Shown: piece after piece, positions 54,936 to 63,550 of the stretch
Layout: each line of letters begins with the position of its first letter
Position numbering within the stretch: position 1 is the first letter of the stretch
From: Paenibacillus zeirhizosphaerae
Lineage (GTDB): Bacteria; Bacillota; Bacilli; Paenibacillales; Paenibacillaceae
Length of the DNA stretch: 64,000 nucleotides
NCBI RefSeq assembly: GCF_030705605.1
Contig: NZ_JAPCKK010000018.1
Coordinates: forward strand, 149,374-213,373
Direction of reading: 5' to 3'
Notes under the pieces: generated by a model
Database searches by the model: none
What the model was told of the DNA's origin: nothing
What the model saw: only the letters and a program-made list of their open reading frames with translations
Translations under genes and position numbers: made by a program

Positions 54936-55517
54936 ATGGAAAACGTTGTTAAAACCGACCGTCGTATTCTCCGGACCAAGCAATCCATAACAAAGTCGTT
55001 TCTGGAGCTTTTTTTGGAAAAAGATTTTGAACAAATCACCATTAACGAGATAGCGGAGCATGCCAATGTTAACCGCGGCACCGTTTATCTCCATTACAGT
55101 GACAAATACGACCTTTTGGACAAATGTATTGAAGATCATATCAACGAATTGATCTCGTTGTGCAAGACAGGGGAGGCCAATACGGTTAGCCAAGGAATGG
55201 TATATGAACCCAAACCGATTTTTGATTATTTTCGTGACAATTTCCCGTTTTTCTCTGCAATGTTTTCCAATCAAAGAGTCTTTCTATTCCGGGACCAATT
55301 CCTGAATCTTATCTCAGTCAATCTTATGGCTAAAATGGAAAGACCGGACAATAAGCCCGTTATCGATAAAGAGTTAAAAGCCCAATTCATGGCCTCGGCT
55401 TTTATTGGCATTGTGGAGTGGTGGGTACGTCATCAAATGCCGCATTCCACACAATTTATGGCCGATCAGGTTAAGAATTTATTTGAAAAGAATCAAGTTT
55501 ATCCGAAGTATCATTGA
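54936..55517 (+). CDS. TetR-family transcriptional regulator
   Basis: A 193-residue regulator with an N-terminal TetR HTH (KSFLELFLEKDFEQITINEIAEHANVNRGTVYLHYSDK) and a C-terminal ligand domain of the AcrR-like 'TetR_C_7/YxaF' style (FFSAMFSNQRVFLFRDQF). The ATG follows GAGAGGA with a further AAGGAGG upstream. It is divergent from the SDR gene and probably represses it. Confidence 0.9.
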   Translation: MENVVKTDRRILRTKQSITKSFLELFLEKDFEQITINEIAEHANVNRGTVYLHYSDKYDLLDKCIEDHINELISLCKTGEANTVSQGMVYEPKPIFDYFRDNFPFFSAMFSNQRVFLFRDQFLNLISVNLMAKMERPDNKPVIDKELKAQFMASAFIGIVEWWVRHQMPHSTQFMADQVKNLFEKNQVYPKYH

Positions 55518-55558
55518 ATGTCTCCAGAACCGTGTAACAGTGGCAGCGAGAATCAAGG

Positions 55559-55718
55559 TGGGACTGTCCCAATAGTCAATTTATGTTTTTCAACCCCCAC
55601 CTAGAGTTGGATTTGGCCGCTAAAAAGGACCTCATCCCCACTCAATAGTGGGATTTGAGGTCCTTTGGCTTCAATTTTGGGACGTTCCCGTTCTATACGA
55701 ACACTTTTGGGACAGCCC
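55559..55718. mobile_element. MITE-like 160-bp element
   Basis: Terminal inverted repeats GGGACTGTCCCAATAG (left) and CTTTTGGGACAGCCCC (right) bound 160 bp without a transposase. Inside is a strong hairpin, AAAGGACCTCA...TTGAGGTCCTTT (55622-55664). Ends of the GGGnCTGTCCCAA type are familiar from IS1182-like elements of Bacillota, so this may be a non-autonomous derivative. It sits directly behind a pseudogene. A target duplication could not be identified. Confidence 0.6.
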
Positions 55719-55721
55719 CTC

Positions 55722-56144
55722 TTACCCCTGAGGCGTAGAGCGGCTGAGCCAATCCTCGAAACGCGTCGAGGTAATGCGTGGGTTATCACCTGGGACAAGA
55801 GATTGATCGTTCAATTCTGCGCCGAAGTAAAGCGCGTTATCATCTTTAATCACCTGACGTGTGTCCTTTGTTGCGCTCAAGAACTGACGGACGAGTTCGT
55901 CGAGACGCAGCCGTTCTGGACCAGCCACCTCGATAATGCCATTCACAGCCAAGTGTGAAATCGGCCAGCGCGGCGGCAACATCATCCGAAACGATCGGCT
56001 GCACAAGGGCGGAAGGCAAACGAACGGTTTCCCCTTCGGTAGCTACATAAGCGATGCTGCCACTGCCTCATGGCCAAGCTGACGAAGGTTGTTCACGAGT
56101 TTTGTCCCAATAAGTCCGCTGCCGCCAATAACTACAATCTTCAT
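55722..56144 (-). pseudogene. NmrA-like NAD(P)-binding reductase, decayed
   Basis: The start MKIVVIGGSGLIGTKLVNNL with a Rossmann glycine motif is intact. After about 30 codons it hits a stop, then resumes out of frame (TEGETVRLPSALVQPIVSDD). A second frameshift leads to LAVNGIIEVAGPERLRLDE and the end FEDWLSRSTPQG. About 100 codons are missing compared with the usual 250-residue family. Such reductases often accompany AhpD-like genes, and the next gene upstream is one. Confidence 0.85.
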
Positions 56145-56238
56145 TGTTGTTGAACCTCCTAGTAAAATGCCCGTAACAGGGCCTTCTGATGTATTTCTCG
56201 ATAAGGGCGATAAGGCCTTGCCTTGGATAGTTGTTCTG

Positions 56239-56718
56239 TTAGTTTAACCCTGCTTTAGTTAATCCAAACGCCGCGTCAGCCGAACCCGGTACGTTCTTGA
56301 AAGCGACGTTTATGCGATTCCAGGCATTGATGGCCATGACCGAGAAGGTAAGATCCGAGATTTCTTTTTCAGACAACTGCCCGCGAACACGGTCATACAA
56401 TTCGTCGGGCACACCTTGCTCAGGCAGTTTGGTCAGGATTTCGGTCCACTCTAACGCAGCCCGTTCACGTGGATCAAACAGCGTCGATTCCCGCCATATC
56501 GAAATATGATAGATGCGAAGCTCGCTCTCACCATGAATTTTAGCCTGCTTGACATGCATATCCAGACAGAATCCGCACCCATTCATTTGTGAAGCCCTGA
56601 TGTGAATGAGATCGAGGATCTTCTCTTCAATTGCGCTTTCCTTCTCGGCATTGCTGAATTCCATCATTTTTTTGAAAAGCTCTGGTGATTGCTGCATATA
56701 ATTGATACGTTGTGTCAT
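56239..56718 (-). CDS. AhpD-like carboxymuconolactone decarboxylase family protein
   Basis: A 159-residue helical protein of the CMD/alkylhydroperoxidase AhpD family. It carries the redox motif NGCGFCLDMHVKQA with the CxxC pair and the proton-relay His four residues later. Start MTQRINYMQQSPELFKKM. These proteins reduce peroxides or remain uncharacterised. It is upstream of and codirectional with the broken NmrA-like gene, which suggests a former operon. Confidence 0.92.
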   Translation of the reverse strand: MTQRINYMQQSPELFKKMMEFSNAEKESAIEEKILDLIHIRASQMNGCGFCLDMHVKQAKIHGESELRIYHISIWRESTLFDPRERAALEWTEILTKLPEQGVPDELYDRVRGQLSEKEISDLTFSVMAINAWNRINVAFKNVPGSADAAFGLTKAGLN

Positions 56719-56809
56719 AACTAAGTACCTCCTATTTTTTTGTCACTAAATAAGACAATCGACGAGTTCAATGTGTGACAAAATCTAATCAACATAAATT
56801 CCCTTTGAA

Positions 56810-56847
56810 GAGGAAAAGACAGCCAATGCTAGTGGCTGCCTTTCCTC
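56810..56847. terminator. Hairpin after the IS3 relic
   Basis: GAGGAAA-GACAGCCA pairs with TGGCTGC-CTTTCCTC around a short loop. It lies just beyond the truncated orfB and before the AhpD-like promoter region. Confidence 0.6.
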
Positions 56848-56865
56848 ATTCTATAAGTCAAGATA

Positions 56866-57015
56866 TTACGAGTCCGCCGTCACAATGGCTTCCGTAAGCT
56901 CGTCTTCGTTCGGTTGTTCTTTCGCTTCATAGTAAAAGGTACTTCTTGAAATTTGCAGGACGTCACACATTGCTGATACCGAGTATGTATCCCGATTGTT
57001 CTGGATGATAGCTAC
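56866..57015 (-). pseudogene. IS3-family orfB, truncated after about 45 codons
   Basis: In the -1 frame relative to orfA the text reads VAIIQNNRDTYSVSAMCDVL then ISRSTFYYEAKEQPNEDELTEAIV, the N terminus of an IS3-type transposase, and stops abruptly. The DDE catalytic domain is missing. An AAAG run at the orfA end would allow the usual -1 programmed frameshift, but the element cannot encode an active transposase. Confidence 0.8.
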
Positions 57016-57296
57016 TTTCGTCCCATGATCAGCGCGACTTGCTTTAAAATATCATTCTCCATTCTCAGGCACTGGAGTTCTTTGCGCAAAGCGATCAGCT
57101 CGTTTTCATCTGAAGAACGATTGTCCTTCTCCTTGAAGGAGCCTGACGTCTGAGCTTGCTTGATCCAGCGATCTAAGGCTGAAGCTGTGAGGTCGTATTC
57201 CTCCACAATCGCTGCTCTGGATTTCCCGTTTTCATAGAGTTGCACCATGTGCTTTTTTAATTCTGAGGTGAAGGTTCGCCGTTGTTGTTTTGGCAT
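57012..57296 (-). CDS. IS3-family transposase OrfA
   Basis: A 94-residue OrfA with helix-turn-helix (RTFTSELKKHMVQLYENGKSRAAIVEEYDLTASALDRWIKQ, split here at key points) and a leucine-zipper tail (LIALRKELQCLRMENDILKQVALIM). The start follows a weak site. It belongs to an IS3 relic of which only orfA and the first part of orfB remain; the right end near 57340 was not defined by a clear inverted repeat. Confidence 0.88.
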   Translation of the reverse strand: MPKQQRRTFTSELKKHMVQLYENGKSRAAIVEEYDLTASALDRWIKQAQTSGSFKEKDNRSSDENELIALRKELQCLRMENDILKQVALIMGRK

Positions 57297-57613
57297 TGTA
57301 GAGATCCGCTTCTTAGCAGGATAGGTTTATTCTACAAGCCCTTATTTTTTGGTCCAACTAAGTGTAGCCGATCCAACGCTGCTTTCTGCTTAGCTCATTA
57401 ATTCTAGCCAGAATTTGAATTATTGTTCTACACCTCTTTCTTTGTGGTCAAAGCGAAGTCTTGTCTGTCGAATAAAATAGAAAATGATAGTTACACTTCT
57501 TATACTATCAAACAACAATGTGCGTTCTTGTGGGGAAATTTAGATTGAACTATGATTACTACCACGGCTAAGACATTCCGATAGCTGATTCACATTTGAA
57601 GGGGCTGGAGTCC

Positions 57614-57989
57614 ATGAAACAAGACATAAAAAAAAGAAGATCTATTGGCAGCATTTGAATTTAGACATGCCACCAAGGAATTTGATCCGACAAAGAAAAT
57701 TTCCGCTGAGGATTTTAATGTTATTCTGGAAACGGCCCGGCTTTCTCCGAGCTCGGTTGGACTTGAGCCCTGGAAGTTTGTTGTCGTCCAAAATCCGGAC
57801 TTGCGGGAGAAGCTGCGGACCGTGAGCTGGGGCGCACAAGGCCAAATGCCTACCGCCAGCCATGTCGTATTGATTTTGGCCAACGATCAGTACGGAATCA
57901 GCGTGATGGCTGCGTTTGGATACCGTGTCAAAACGCCGCGTCCTAAGACGAGAAGAGCAGTGGCCGATGTGATCCAGTGGGTTGAATAA
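57614..57989 (+). pseudogene. Nitroreductase, frameshifted and internally deleted
   Basis: A good start (MKQDIKK behind CTGGAG) runs into a frameshift caused by an extra A in an eight-A run. The next frame then reads [40 protein letters not shown] and ends [20 protein letters not shown]. The middle of the protein (about 80 residues) is missing relative to the usual 210-220. FMN-binding residues at the N terminus (RHATKEFD) remain. It lies just before the alcohol dehydrogenase gene. Confidence 0.82.
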
Positions 57990-58015
57990 GAAAAAGAAAA
58001 GGAGTACAAACAAAT

Positions 58016-59056
58016 ATGTGCAAAACTCATGTTCTAAGTGTTCCAAGTGCAAAAGCACCCTTTGAAAAAACAACTATTGAGCGCAGGGAATTACGGCCGG
58101 ACGATATCCTGATTGATATAAAGTTCAGCGGTATTTGCCACACTGATATTAACAACGCCTATGATGAATGGGGCGGCGGTATTTTTCCCATGGTTCCAGG
58201 GCACGAAATTGCCGGAATCGTTGAAGCGGTGGGATCAGAGGTTACCAAATTTGCTATCGGCGACCGTGTTGGCGTTGGCTGCTTCGTTGACTCTTGCGGA
58301 GAATGTGAATATTGCCTCAAGGGTGAGGAACAGTATTGTACAAAGGGCGCGGTACAGACCTACAGTTCATTAGATTACGATGGCAATCCAACCTACGGCG
58401 GATACAGTCAAAAAATCGTTGTTAAGGAAGGGTTCGTAATCCGTATTCCGGATGCACTGGAGCTGGATGAGGCAAGCCCTCTTCTATGCGCAGGTATCAC
58501 GACCTACTCTCCATTGAAGCATTGGAACGCTGGTCCGGGTAAAAAAGTAGCTATTGTCGGAATGGGCGGGCTTGGCCATGTAGCGATCCAATTTGCCCAC
58601 GCTATGGGCGCTGAGGTAACGGTCTTGAGCCGTTCTGCAAATAAGCAAGAGGAAGCTTTGAGCTTTGGTGCGGATCATTACTTTTCCACCAGCGATCCTG
58701 GAACATTCACTGAATTGGCTGGCCGTTTTGACCTCATCTTGAACACGGTGTCTGCCAACCTTGACATGGATGCGTATTTATCCCTGCTTCGCGTAGATGG
58801 AACCCTTGTAAATATAGGCGCACCGGCCGAACAGAGTAAATATAGCGTGTTTTCCTTGCTCCTGGGTCGCCGCAGTCTTGCAGGCTCACTCGTTGGCGGA
58901 ATTCAGGAAACACAGGAAATGCTTGATTTTGCAGCAGAGCACAGAGTCGTCCCTAAAATCGAGGTTATCCATGCAGACCAGGTAGGCGATGCATTTGAGC
59001 GCATACTGCGCAGCGATGTACGTTATCGCTTCGTTATTGATATCTCTACACTATAA
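58016..59056 (+). CDS. Zinc-dependent alcohol dehydrogenase (YahK/CAD type)
   Basis: A 346-residue medium-chain dehydrogenase that reduces aldehydes with NADPH. The catalytic zinc ligands Cys and His are in GICHTD and GHE ([14 protein letters not shown]), the structural zinc Cys cluster in [15 protein letters not shown], and the cofactor motif is [30 protein letters not shown] wording places it with broad-range aldehyde reductases of the cinnamyl-alcohol group. AAAGGAG precedes the ATG at about 12 nt. It follows the broken nitroreductase. Confidence 0.93.
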   Translation: MCKTHVLSVPSAKAPFEKTTIERRELRPDDILIDIKFSGICHTDINNAYDEWGGGIFPMVPGHEIAGIVEAVGSEVTKFAIGDRVGVGCFVDSCGECEYCLKGEEQYCTKGAVQTYSSLDYDGNPTYGGYSQKIVVKEGFVIRIPDALELDEASPLLCAGITTYSPLKHWNAGPGKKVAIVGMGGLGHVAIQFAHAMGAEVTVLSRSANKQEEALSFGADHYFSTSDPGTFTELAGRFDLILNTVSANLDMDAYLSLLRVDGTLVNIGAPAEQSKYSVFSLLLGRRSLAGSLVGGIQETQEMLDFAAEHRVVPKIEVIHADQVGDAFERILRSDVRYRFVIDISTL

Positions 59057-59080
59057 CAGGTGAAAAAAAGGTTAACACTC

Positions 59081-59113
59081 CAGCGCGGACCGAATTTATA
59101 TCGGTTCGCGCTG
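59081..59113 (+). terminator. Terminator of the alcohol dehydrogenase gene
   Basis: CAGCGCG-ACCGA pairs with TCGGT-CGCGCTG, followed by TTTGAATTTT, 25 bp after the stop; the stem may serve both convergent genes. Confidence 0.8.
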
Positions 59114-59166
59114 TTTGAATTTTACCGTGTTCCTCCTCTTAATACGTCATTATGTAAGGACTTATT

Positions 59167-60831
59167 TTACTCCCAAATCCGCAAAAGCTGTTCAAGCCCT
59201 CCTTTTAGAGGCTGCTCTGCTTTTTTGGCAGCTTTGGCGAGCTTTTGAGCACTGCCGAAAATCCGGCACAGCACCAACTGCTGTTCATAATCCTTTTTAT
59301 TTTCCAGCTCCCGCACAAGCGCATGTGCAAGCTCAGGACGATCGATGGTTATATTTTTAACCAGCCTCGCCTCCTCATTGCCGCCCAGCAAAATAGCCAC
59401 TAGTACAGGCATATGCTCTGCCTTGACACCATGAGCCTCAACAAACGCTTCCGCATAGCTGTCCTGCACCATCTGATGCTCTGTATCCACTAGTTTCATA
59501 TAGCGGCATACCAACGGAAAATAGGACTCACTGCACAGACCGAGACCAAAAACAGCGTAGGTGCCGGGCATCACCGATTTTTCGCCAGGCTCAACATCCT
59601 CGTACCAGGAAAATTCCTCCATCGCCGTTTCAGCATATTCGGCAAGCTTGGGGAACAAGAGCGGATATTGCAATGCGTTGCCAAAAAACTGATGCAGCTT
59701 CGACTTGGCCAGCTTTTTCAGCGGCAGAAAATGCTTTTGTCCACTTTGCAGCTTCAGCTTGTAGCCTTTGGGAAATCCAGCTCGTAAAAGGCCGATCAGA
59801 TAGTCTAGCGCTTCCTCGTAAGCCTGCTGCTCTTCGGAGAGAATGCGAATATCGATGGTCTGCGTCACATCGTTATTTCTGCCTTCCATGCGCTTCCCCT
59901 TATATACACTCTCGAATTTCCCGCTTCCTGTCTTCAAGTAGTCTGCCGCTTTGCCGGAATCAAGCTGGACAGCGAGCTCCAGATACCTCTGCCTCGTATG
60001 CGGCTCCTTTCCGCCGATCTCCAGAGCTGCAAAGAGAAAGAAGTCCATTTCCCCAGGGTCTGGAGCCTGGCGTTCGGATTCTACTCTCAATATCCAATTT
60101 GTCGAGTAATCATCAGAACGAACAAAATGCTGATTCAGAAAATGCTCCTGCGCCCAATCCTTCAAAGCCGAGGTATAGCAGCCTGTCCACTCGTCCAGAC
60201 GTTTACGGTTGCTGTGTAGCTTGTCCGAAAGACGCCGGATCAGCGGCTCAACCTCTGCCTGCTCCTGCTTCATAAGGTCTGGATTTATTAAATGGCGGGC
60301 GAAGAAAAACATGTCATTTTCACTGGGCAGCACAGGAGGATCGGACATAATCTTCGTTTGAATAAAACGCCCCAGTGCCTTTTCAAGCTGCACAAGCTTT
60401 GTTTCATTCAACAGATGATGGCTAAGGCTTAATTCGGATTGCTCCCGCTCGAATACAAACACGATATCAAACCGGTAATCAAAAAAGCGGGGACCCAGCT
60501 CATCTGATTGAAACAGGGTGTCCATACGACGGCACAAAGCCGGGGAAAATTCCTGGGTAAGAAGTTCATCTGTTAGCTCCTCTATGTAGGCACCCGCTTC
60601 GATTTTGTACGAGCTGTCGCTCCAGGAGAATGGTTGGTAAACATCGATATGGATACTGCCTTGAGCCCAGTTGAATTTTCCTTTTCTCCACGCCACCTGA
60701 AGGTAATCGTTAATGCCTGCCTGCAGTCTGCTTTGCTTCTTCAACTCAAGGATTCTTTTGCTTTCCCTGGCATAAATCGCGGTGACTTCCTCCCAGACAT
60801 CATTCAGAAAAGCCTCAACAGTCTTGTTCAT
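59167..60831 (-). CDS. Protein of unknown function, 554 residues
   Basis: A large cytoplasmic protein without signal or membrane segments. Text features include QSRLQAGINDYLQVAWRKG, SSYKIEAGAYIEELTDELL, LGPRFFDYRFDIVFVFEREQ and the C-terminal helical NITIDRPELAHALVREL. It may belong to the DUF6138 family, but I cannot verify this. The ATG at 60831 has GGAGG at 8 nt; a start eight codons earlier lacks one. A broken paralogue lies at 52.8-53.2 kb. Upstream lies a relic of a DUF1697 gene, so both loci descend from one duplicated pair. Confidence 0.8.
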   Translation of the reverse strand: MNKTVEAFLNDVWEEVTAIYARESKRILELKKQSRLQAGINDYLQVAWRKGKFNWAQGSIHIDVYQPFSWSDSSYKIEAGAYIEELTDELLTQEFSPALCRRMDTLFQSDELGPRFFDYRFDIVFVFEREQSELSLSHHLLNETKLVQLEKALGRFIQTKIMSDPPVLPSENDMFFFARHLINPDLMKQEQAEVEPLIRRLSDKLHSNRKRLDEWTGCYTSALKDWAQEHFLNQHFVRSDDYSTNWILRVESERQAPDPGEMDFFLFAALEIGGKEPHTRQRYLELAVQLDSGKAADYLKTGSGKFESVYKGKRMEGRNNDVTQTIDIRILSEEQQAYEEALDYLIGLLRAGFPKGYKLKLQSGQKHFLPLKKLAKSKLHQFFGNALQYPLLFPKLAEYAETAMEEFSWYEDVEPGEKSVMPGTYAVFGLGLCSESYFPLVCRYMKLVDTEHQMVQDSYAEAFVEAHGVKAEHMPVLVAILLGGNEEARLVKNITIDRPELAHALVRELENKKDYEQQLVLCRIFGSAQKLAKAAKKAEQPLKGGLEQLLRIWE

Positions 60832-60860
60832 TGCTCTATCCTCCAGCTTGTACATATTTC

Positions 60861-61009
60861 ACTTACTCTTCGCTCTCTTCCTGCTCTGCGGCCAGCATCA
60901 GCATGTAAATTTTCCGGGTCGTGTTCACATTGCGGACCACAGGAACAGGACATCGCCCTTCATATGCTCATCATTGGTCCAGTGCTCCGGTAAAGCACTT
61001 ATGATCCCC
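60861..61009 (-). pseudogene. DUF1697 gene relic
   Basis: Minus-strand text EHWTNDEHMKGDVLFLW joins directly, after a deletion and frame change, to VRNVNTTRKIYMLMLAAEQEE and a TAA. This corresponds to two separated parts of the intact DUF1697 protein encoded at 53192-53758. The 5' half is gone. It ends 30 bp before the 554-residue protein gene, the same order as at the other locus. Confidence 0.82.
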
Positions 61010-61039
61010 CGACCTTCTTTCAATCATATTCTATACCTA

Positions 61040-61160
61040 ATTTTTCAACAAGACGGATAATAAACCTTGGAGAATGACCTCATCGTCAGATAATGGGTCT
61101 AGTTCATCGTCAGCCCCCATTAAAAGTTCTTCGCCGCATACCGTCCGTTACAAAACTTTA
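61040..61160 (-). other. Possible coding scrap before the DUF4309-like gene
   Basis: The minus strand reads CGEELLMGADDELDPLSDDE followed by VILQGLLSVLLKN and a TAG, with an in-frame TAA just upstream. It looks like a C-terminal protein scrap but has no start or recognised family. Otherwise the 250-bp spacer contains only the promoter area of the next gene. Confidence 0.3.
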
Positions 61161-61260
61161 AGATCCTCTGTTACTTTTTGTCGTTTAATATCCTGTATAT
61201 TGGTTAAATGACAGACAGATTATCAACAATTTCTTTTTTGTTTGAGAGGAGCTACATATC

Positions 61261-61866
61261 ATGAGATTGAAATTTAAAACGAAGAATGCCGCAAAAATGA
61301 TAATTGCCATGGGCATCATTGGGGCAGCGGTTTTCTGTACAGCAGTACCCGCCTCCAATCCGCTCATGCCCGCTTCTACCGCCGCTGCAGCCGCATCCGG
61401 CTCCACCAACGTGAGCGCAGAGCAAAAGCAAATGGCCATTGACACACTAAATTCTTTTTATAAACCAGCTTTGAAGGGACACTTTCCAGGGGCAGTCAGC
61501 GGTTTTACGGTTGGCAAAAGCAAACATGCCGATGTGATCCAAAGGTTTGGGCAGCCTGATCTAAAATCGGGAAATTTTGAAGGGTATACCGCCAGTATGG
61601 GAAGTCCTGGCCACTCCTTTGCGTATAAATCCGGTGTGCTTAATGAAATACGCTATTTTGGCACAAACGTAGAACGGCAAACCAATATCGGTGGCATCAC
61701 GATCAGCATGCTGTGGCAGCAGTGGTCCAAGCCAACACACAGCACCACCATCCGTAGCGGCGGCAAAACGCAGATTAAAGTAACTTACCTTAGAAGTGAT
61801 TACAAGCTGGACTTTATTTTCAATTCCAAGACAGATCTTGACCATATCAACCTGACCAAAGCATAA
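61261..61866 (+). CDS. Secreted YjgB-like (DUF4309) protein
   Basis: A 201-residue exported protein with an N-terminal signal helix (about residues 12-30) and an Ala-rich cleavage region. A DUF4309-like domain follows: FYKPALKGHFPGAVSGFTVGKSKHADVIQRFGQP-type wording (about residues 68-100), FAYKSGVLNEIRYFG and KPTHS. The function of YjgB is unknown; in Bacillus it is a secreted, stress-linked protein. GAGAGGAG lies before the ATG. Single gene with its own terminator. Confidence 0.85.
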   Translation: MRLKFKTKNAAKMIIAMGIIGAAVFCTAVPASNPLMPASTAAAAASGSTNVSAEQKQMAIDTLNSFYKPALKGHFPGAVSGFTVGKSKHADVIQRFGQPDLKSGNFEGYTASMGSPGHSFAYKSGVLNEIRYFGTNVERQTNIGGITISMLWQQWSKPTHSTTIRSGGKTQIKVTYLRSDYKLDFIFNSKTDLDHINLTKA

Positions 61867-61878
61867 TTCCAAGAGCTG

Positions 61879-61927
61879 CGGCAGCGCAAAAAAGACGGCC
61901 CACCGTTTTCAGCGCTGCCGTTTCTTT
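61879..61927 (+). terminator. Terminator of the DUF4309-like gene
   Basis: CGGCAGCGC and GCGCTGCCG arms with a short CGG/CCG inner stem are followed by TTTCTTTG. Confidence 0.75.
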
Positions 61928-62045
61928 GTCCGTACCTTTGAAACTGCTGAAGCTCTAAAATTTTATCAAGGTCGTCTACAAATCAGCGTCATTTACAGGT
62001 TTCTCAGATACAACGTGGGCGTCAGCGGCATTCCTTTCGCTTTAA

Positions 62046-62675
62046 TTACAGAGCCAGCGCTTCCTCCGTAATGCTTTTAATATCAATCGTGGAGCTCATT
62101 CCATCATTCACGATATCTGGCAAAATGTTTTGCAGGAAATAATCTACACAGTGCAGCCGGATGTTCTTGATTTTAACGAGCGCATTGCGGTACATAACCA
62201 CAAATTCCTTTTCACTATTGCCCCTCTGCAGCTCGGCAAAGGCTTCATATACCTGGTCCAGCTTGTCCGCAACCTCCAAAATCAAGCCCTCTACAGATTG
62301 ATCCTTACCTTCACGCAGCTGTCTGCGGAAAATGGGCTTGAACTCCTCCGGGATGTTCCCTTCGATAAAATGCTCCACCATACCTTCTTCAACCTTTTGC
62401 AGCATGGAACGAAGCTCCAGAGAGTAGTGCTTGACCGGTGTTTTGATATCTCCGATGAAAATTTCGCCATAATCATGGCTGCTCGTAATTTCGTACAGCT
62501 TCTTCCAGTCTACAGTTACACCGTGCTTTTCTTCAATATCCGCCAACGTCTTGGCATACTGTACAACCTTCCAGGAGTGAGCGGCCACGCTGTGTTCCTC
62601 AAATTTAAATTTCCCTGGGCAGCGGATAATCCGTTCCAGATCGTTCAATGAGCGAAAATATGTATGAATTCCCAT
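62046..62675 (-). CDS. HD-domain nucleotidase (YfbR-like)
   Basis: A protein of about 209 residues of the HD phosphohydrolase superfamily, similar to YfbR 5'-deoxynucleotidase. Metal ligands appear in HSVAAHSWKV, SSHDYGEIFIGD (the HD pair) and the later VADKLDQ Asp. It probably dephosphorylates deoxynucleoside monophosphates. The ATG at 62675 lies 9 nt behind AAGGGTGG; a GTG four codons earlier overlaps that site. Single gene. Confidence 0.88.
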   Translation of the reverse strand: MGIHTYFRSLNDLERIIRCPGKFKFEEHSVAAHSWKVVQYAKTLADIEEKHGVTVDWKKLYEITSSHDYGEIFIGDIKTPVKHYSLELRSMLQKVEEGMVEHFIEGNIPEEFKPIFRRQLREGKDQSVEGLILEVADKLDQVYEAFAELQRGNSEKEFVVMYRNALVKIKNIRLHCVDYFLQNILPDIVNDGMSSTIDIKSITEEALAL

Positions 62676-62790
62676 GGAATTAGCCACCCTTTGTCTAGTG
62701 TATAGATCGTCGTTATACCGAAATCAGTATAAATTACATATGTTAATAGAAAATTAATTGGACTCCATCATTTTTTGTTCCTAAACTATA

Positions 62791-63369
62791 CTATATGAAA
62801 TCCACACCCCGCACCTTGGCAAACACCATCTGATTCACAAGCGTGCCATCCTCCTCACGCTCCCAGTTGCGCAGAACCCCTTCGAGTGTGAAACCCGCCC
62901 GTTTCGCCACAGCAGCGCTGCGGATATTGCGATCATCACAGCGGATCTCCAGACGATTGGCTTGCAAATGCCGGATAGCAAAATCCGTCATACCGAGCAC
63001 CGCTTCCGTTACCAGACCTTCCCCGGAACGAGATGTTCTAATCCAGTAGCCGATTTCAAACCTGCGGGCACTCCAGTCGATCCGATGCAGGCCACATGCG
63101 CCAAGCACCCCACCGCTCCGCTTATCACACATCACCATCATCATATCCGTGCGCTCCAGAAAGCGAATCCTGCCGCGGCGGACGACCTTCTCCGTTTCCT
63201 CGGGCGCGGGAGTCACACGGGCAAACGGCATAAATGGACGGAGTTCTTCCAAGCTTTTCACAATAGCCTCATTCAGCGGCACACCGTCTCCCCATTGCGG
63301 CGCACGGACCAACAGCCTTTCAGTCTCAAATTGCTCCGGAAAATCCAGCAGCAAAGGATCAATTTTCAT
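62791..63369 (-). CDS. RimJ/RimL-type GNAT acetyltransferase
   Basis: A 192-residue GNAT enzyme that transfers acetyl groups from acetyl-CoA, probably to a protein N terminus or small amine. Markers are FETERLLVRAPQWGDG, GACGLHRIDW, FEIGYWIRTSRSGEGLVTEAV (CoA-binding loop), RCDDRNIRSAAVAKRAGF and LEGVLRN. GGGAGGG precedes the ATG at 63369. Longer N-terminal readings run through a transposase scrap and are unlikely. Confidence 0.92.
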   Translation of the reverse strand: MKIDPLLLDFPEQFETERLLVRAPQWGDGVPLNEAIVKSLEELRPFMPFARVTPAPEETEKVVRRGRIRFLERTDMMMVMCDKRSGGVLGACGLHRIDWSARRFEIGYWIRTSRSGEGLVTEAVLGMTDFAIRHLQANRLEIRCDDRNIRSAAVAKRAGFTLEGVLRNWEREEDGTLVNQMVFAKVRGVDFI

Positions 63370-63430
63370 GATATTTCCCTCCCTAAGTAACTGCAATAAT
63401 ATACGAAAAAAAGTTTGTGTTCCATTTGTT

Positions 63431-63550
63431 TCATTTGTTGCTTCCGAGCGAAAATTGGCGGACCGAAATTGCCAGCCCGTTTTGGCCCATAAGCTTCTGT
63501 AATTCGGTCTTCCACAGCCGAATCTGGGATTCATTATCCCGCTGCTTAAT
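63431..63550 (-). pseudogene. Fragment of an ISAzo13-like transposase
   Basis: About 38 codons (KQRDNESQIRLWKTELQKL, then GLAISVRQFSLGSNK) recall the RLWKTELQKL...PGTSKWNKIEH region of ISAzo13/Rhodopirellula-type transposases, and end at a stop. No other part of the element is present. Recognition is by memory of the motif. Confidence 0.5.

Noticed and set aside
63149..63502. Plus-strand frame over the acetyltransferase start
   Set aside because: Ser/Arg-rich antisense text with no start signal; the acetyltransferase on the other strand explains the region.
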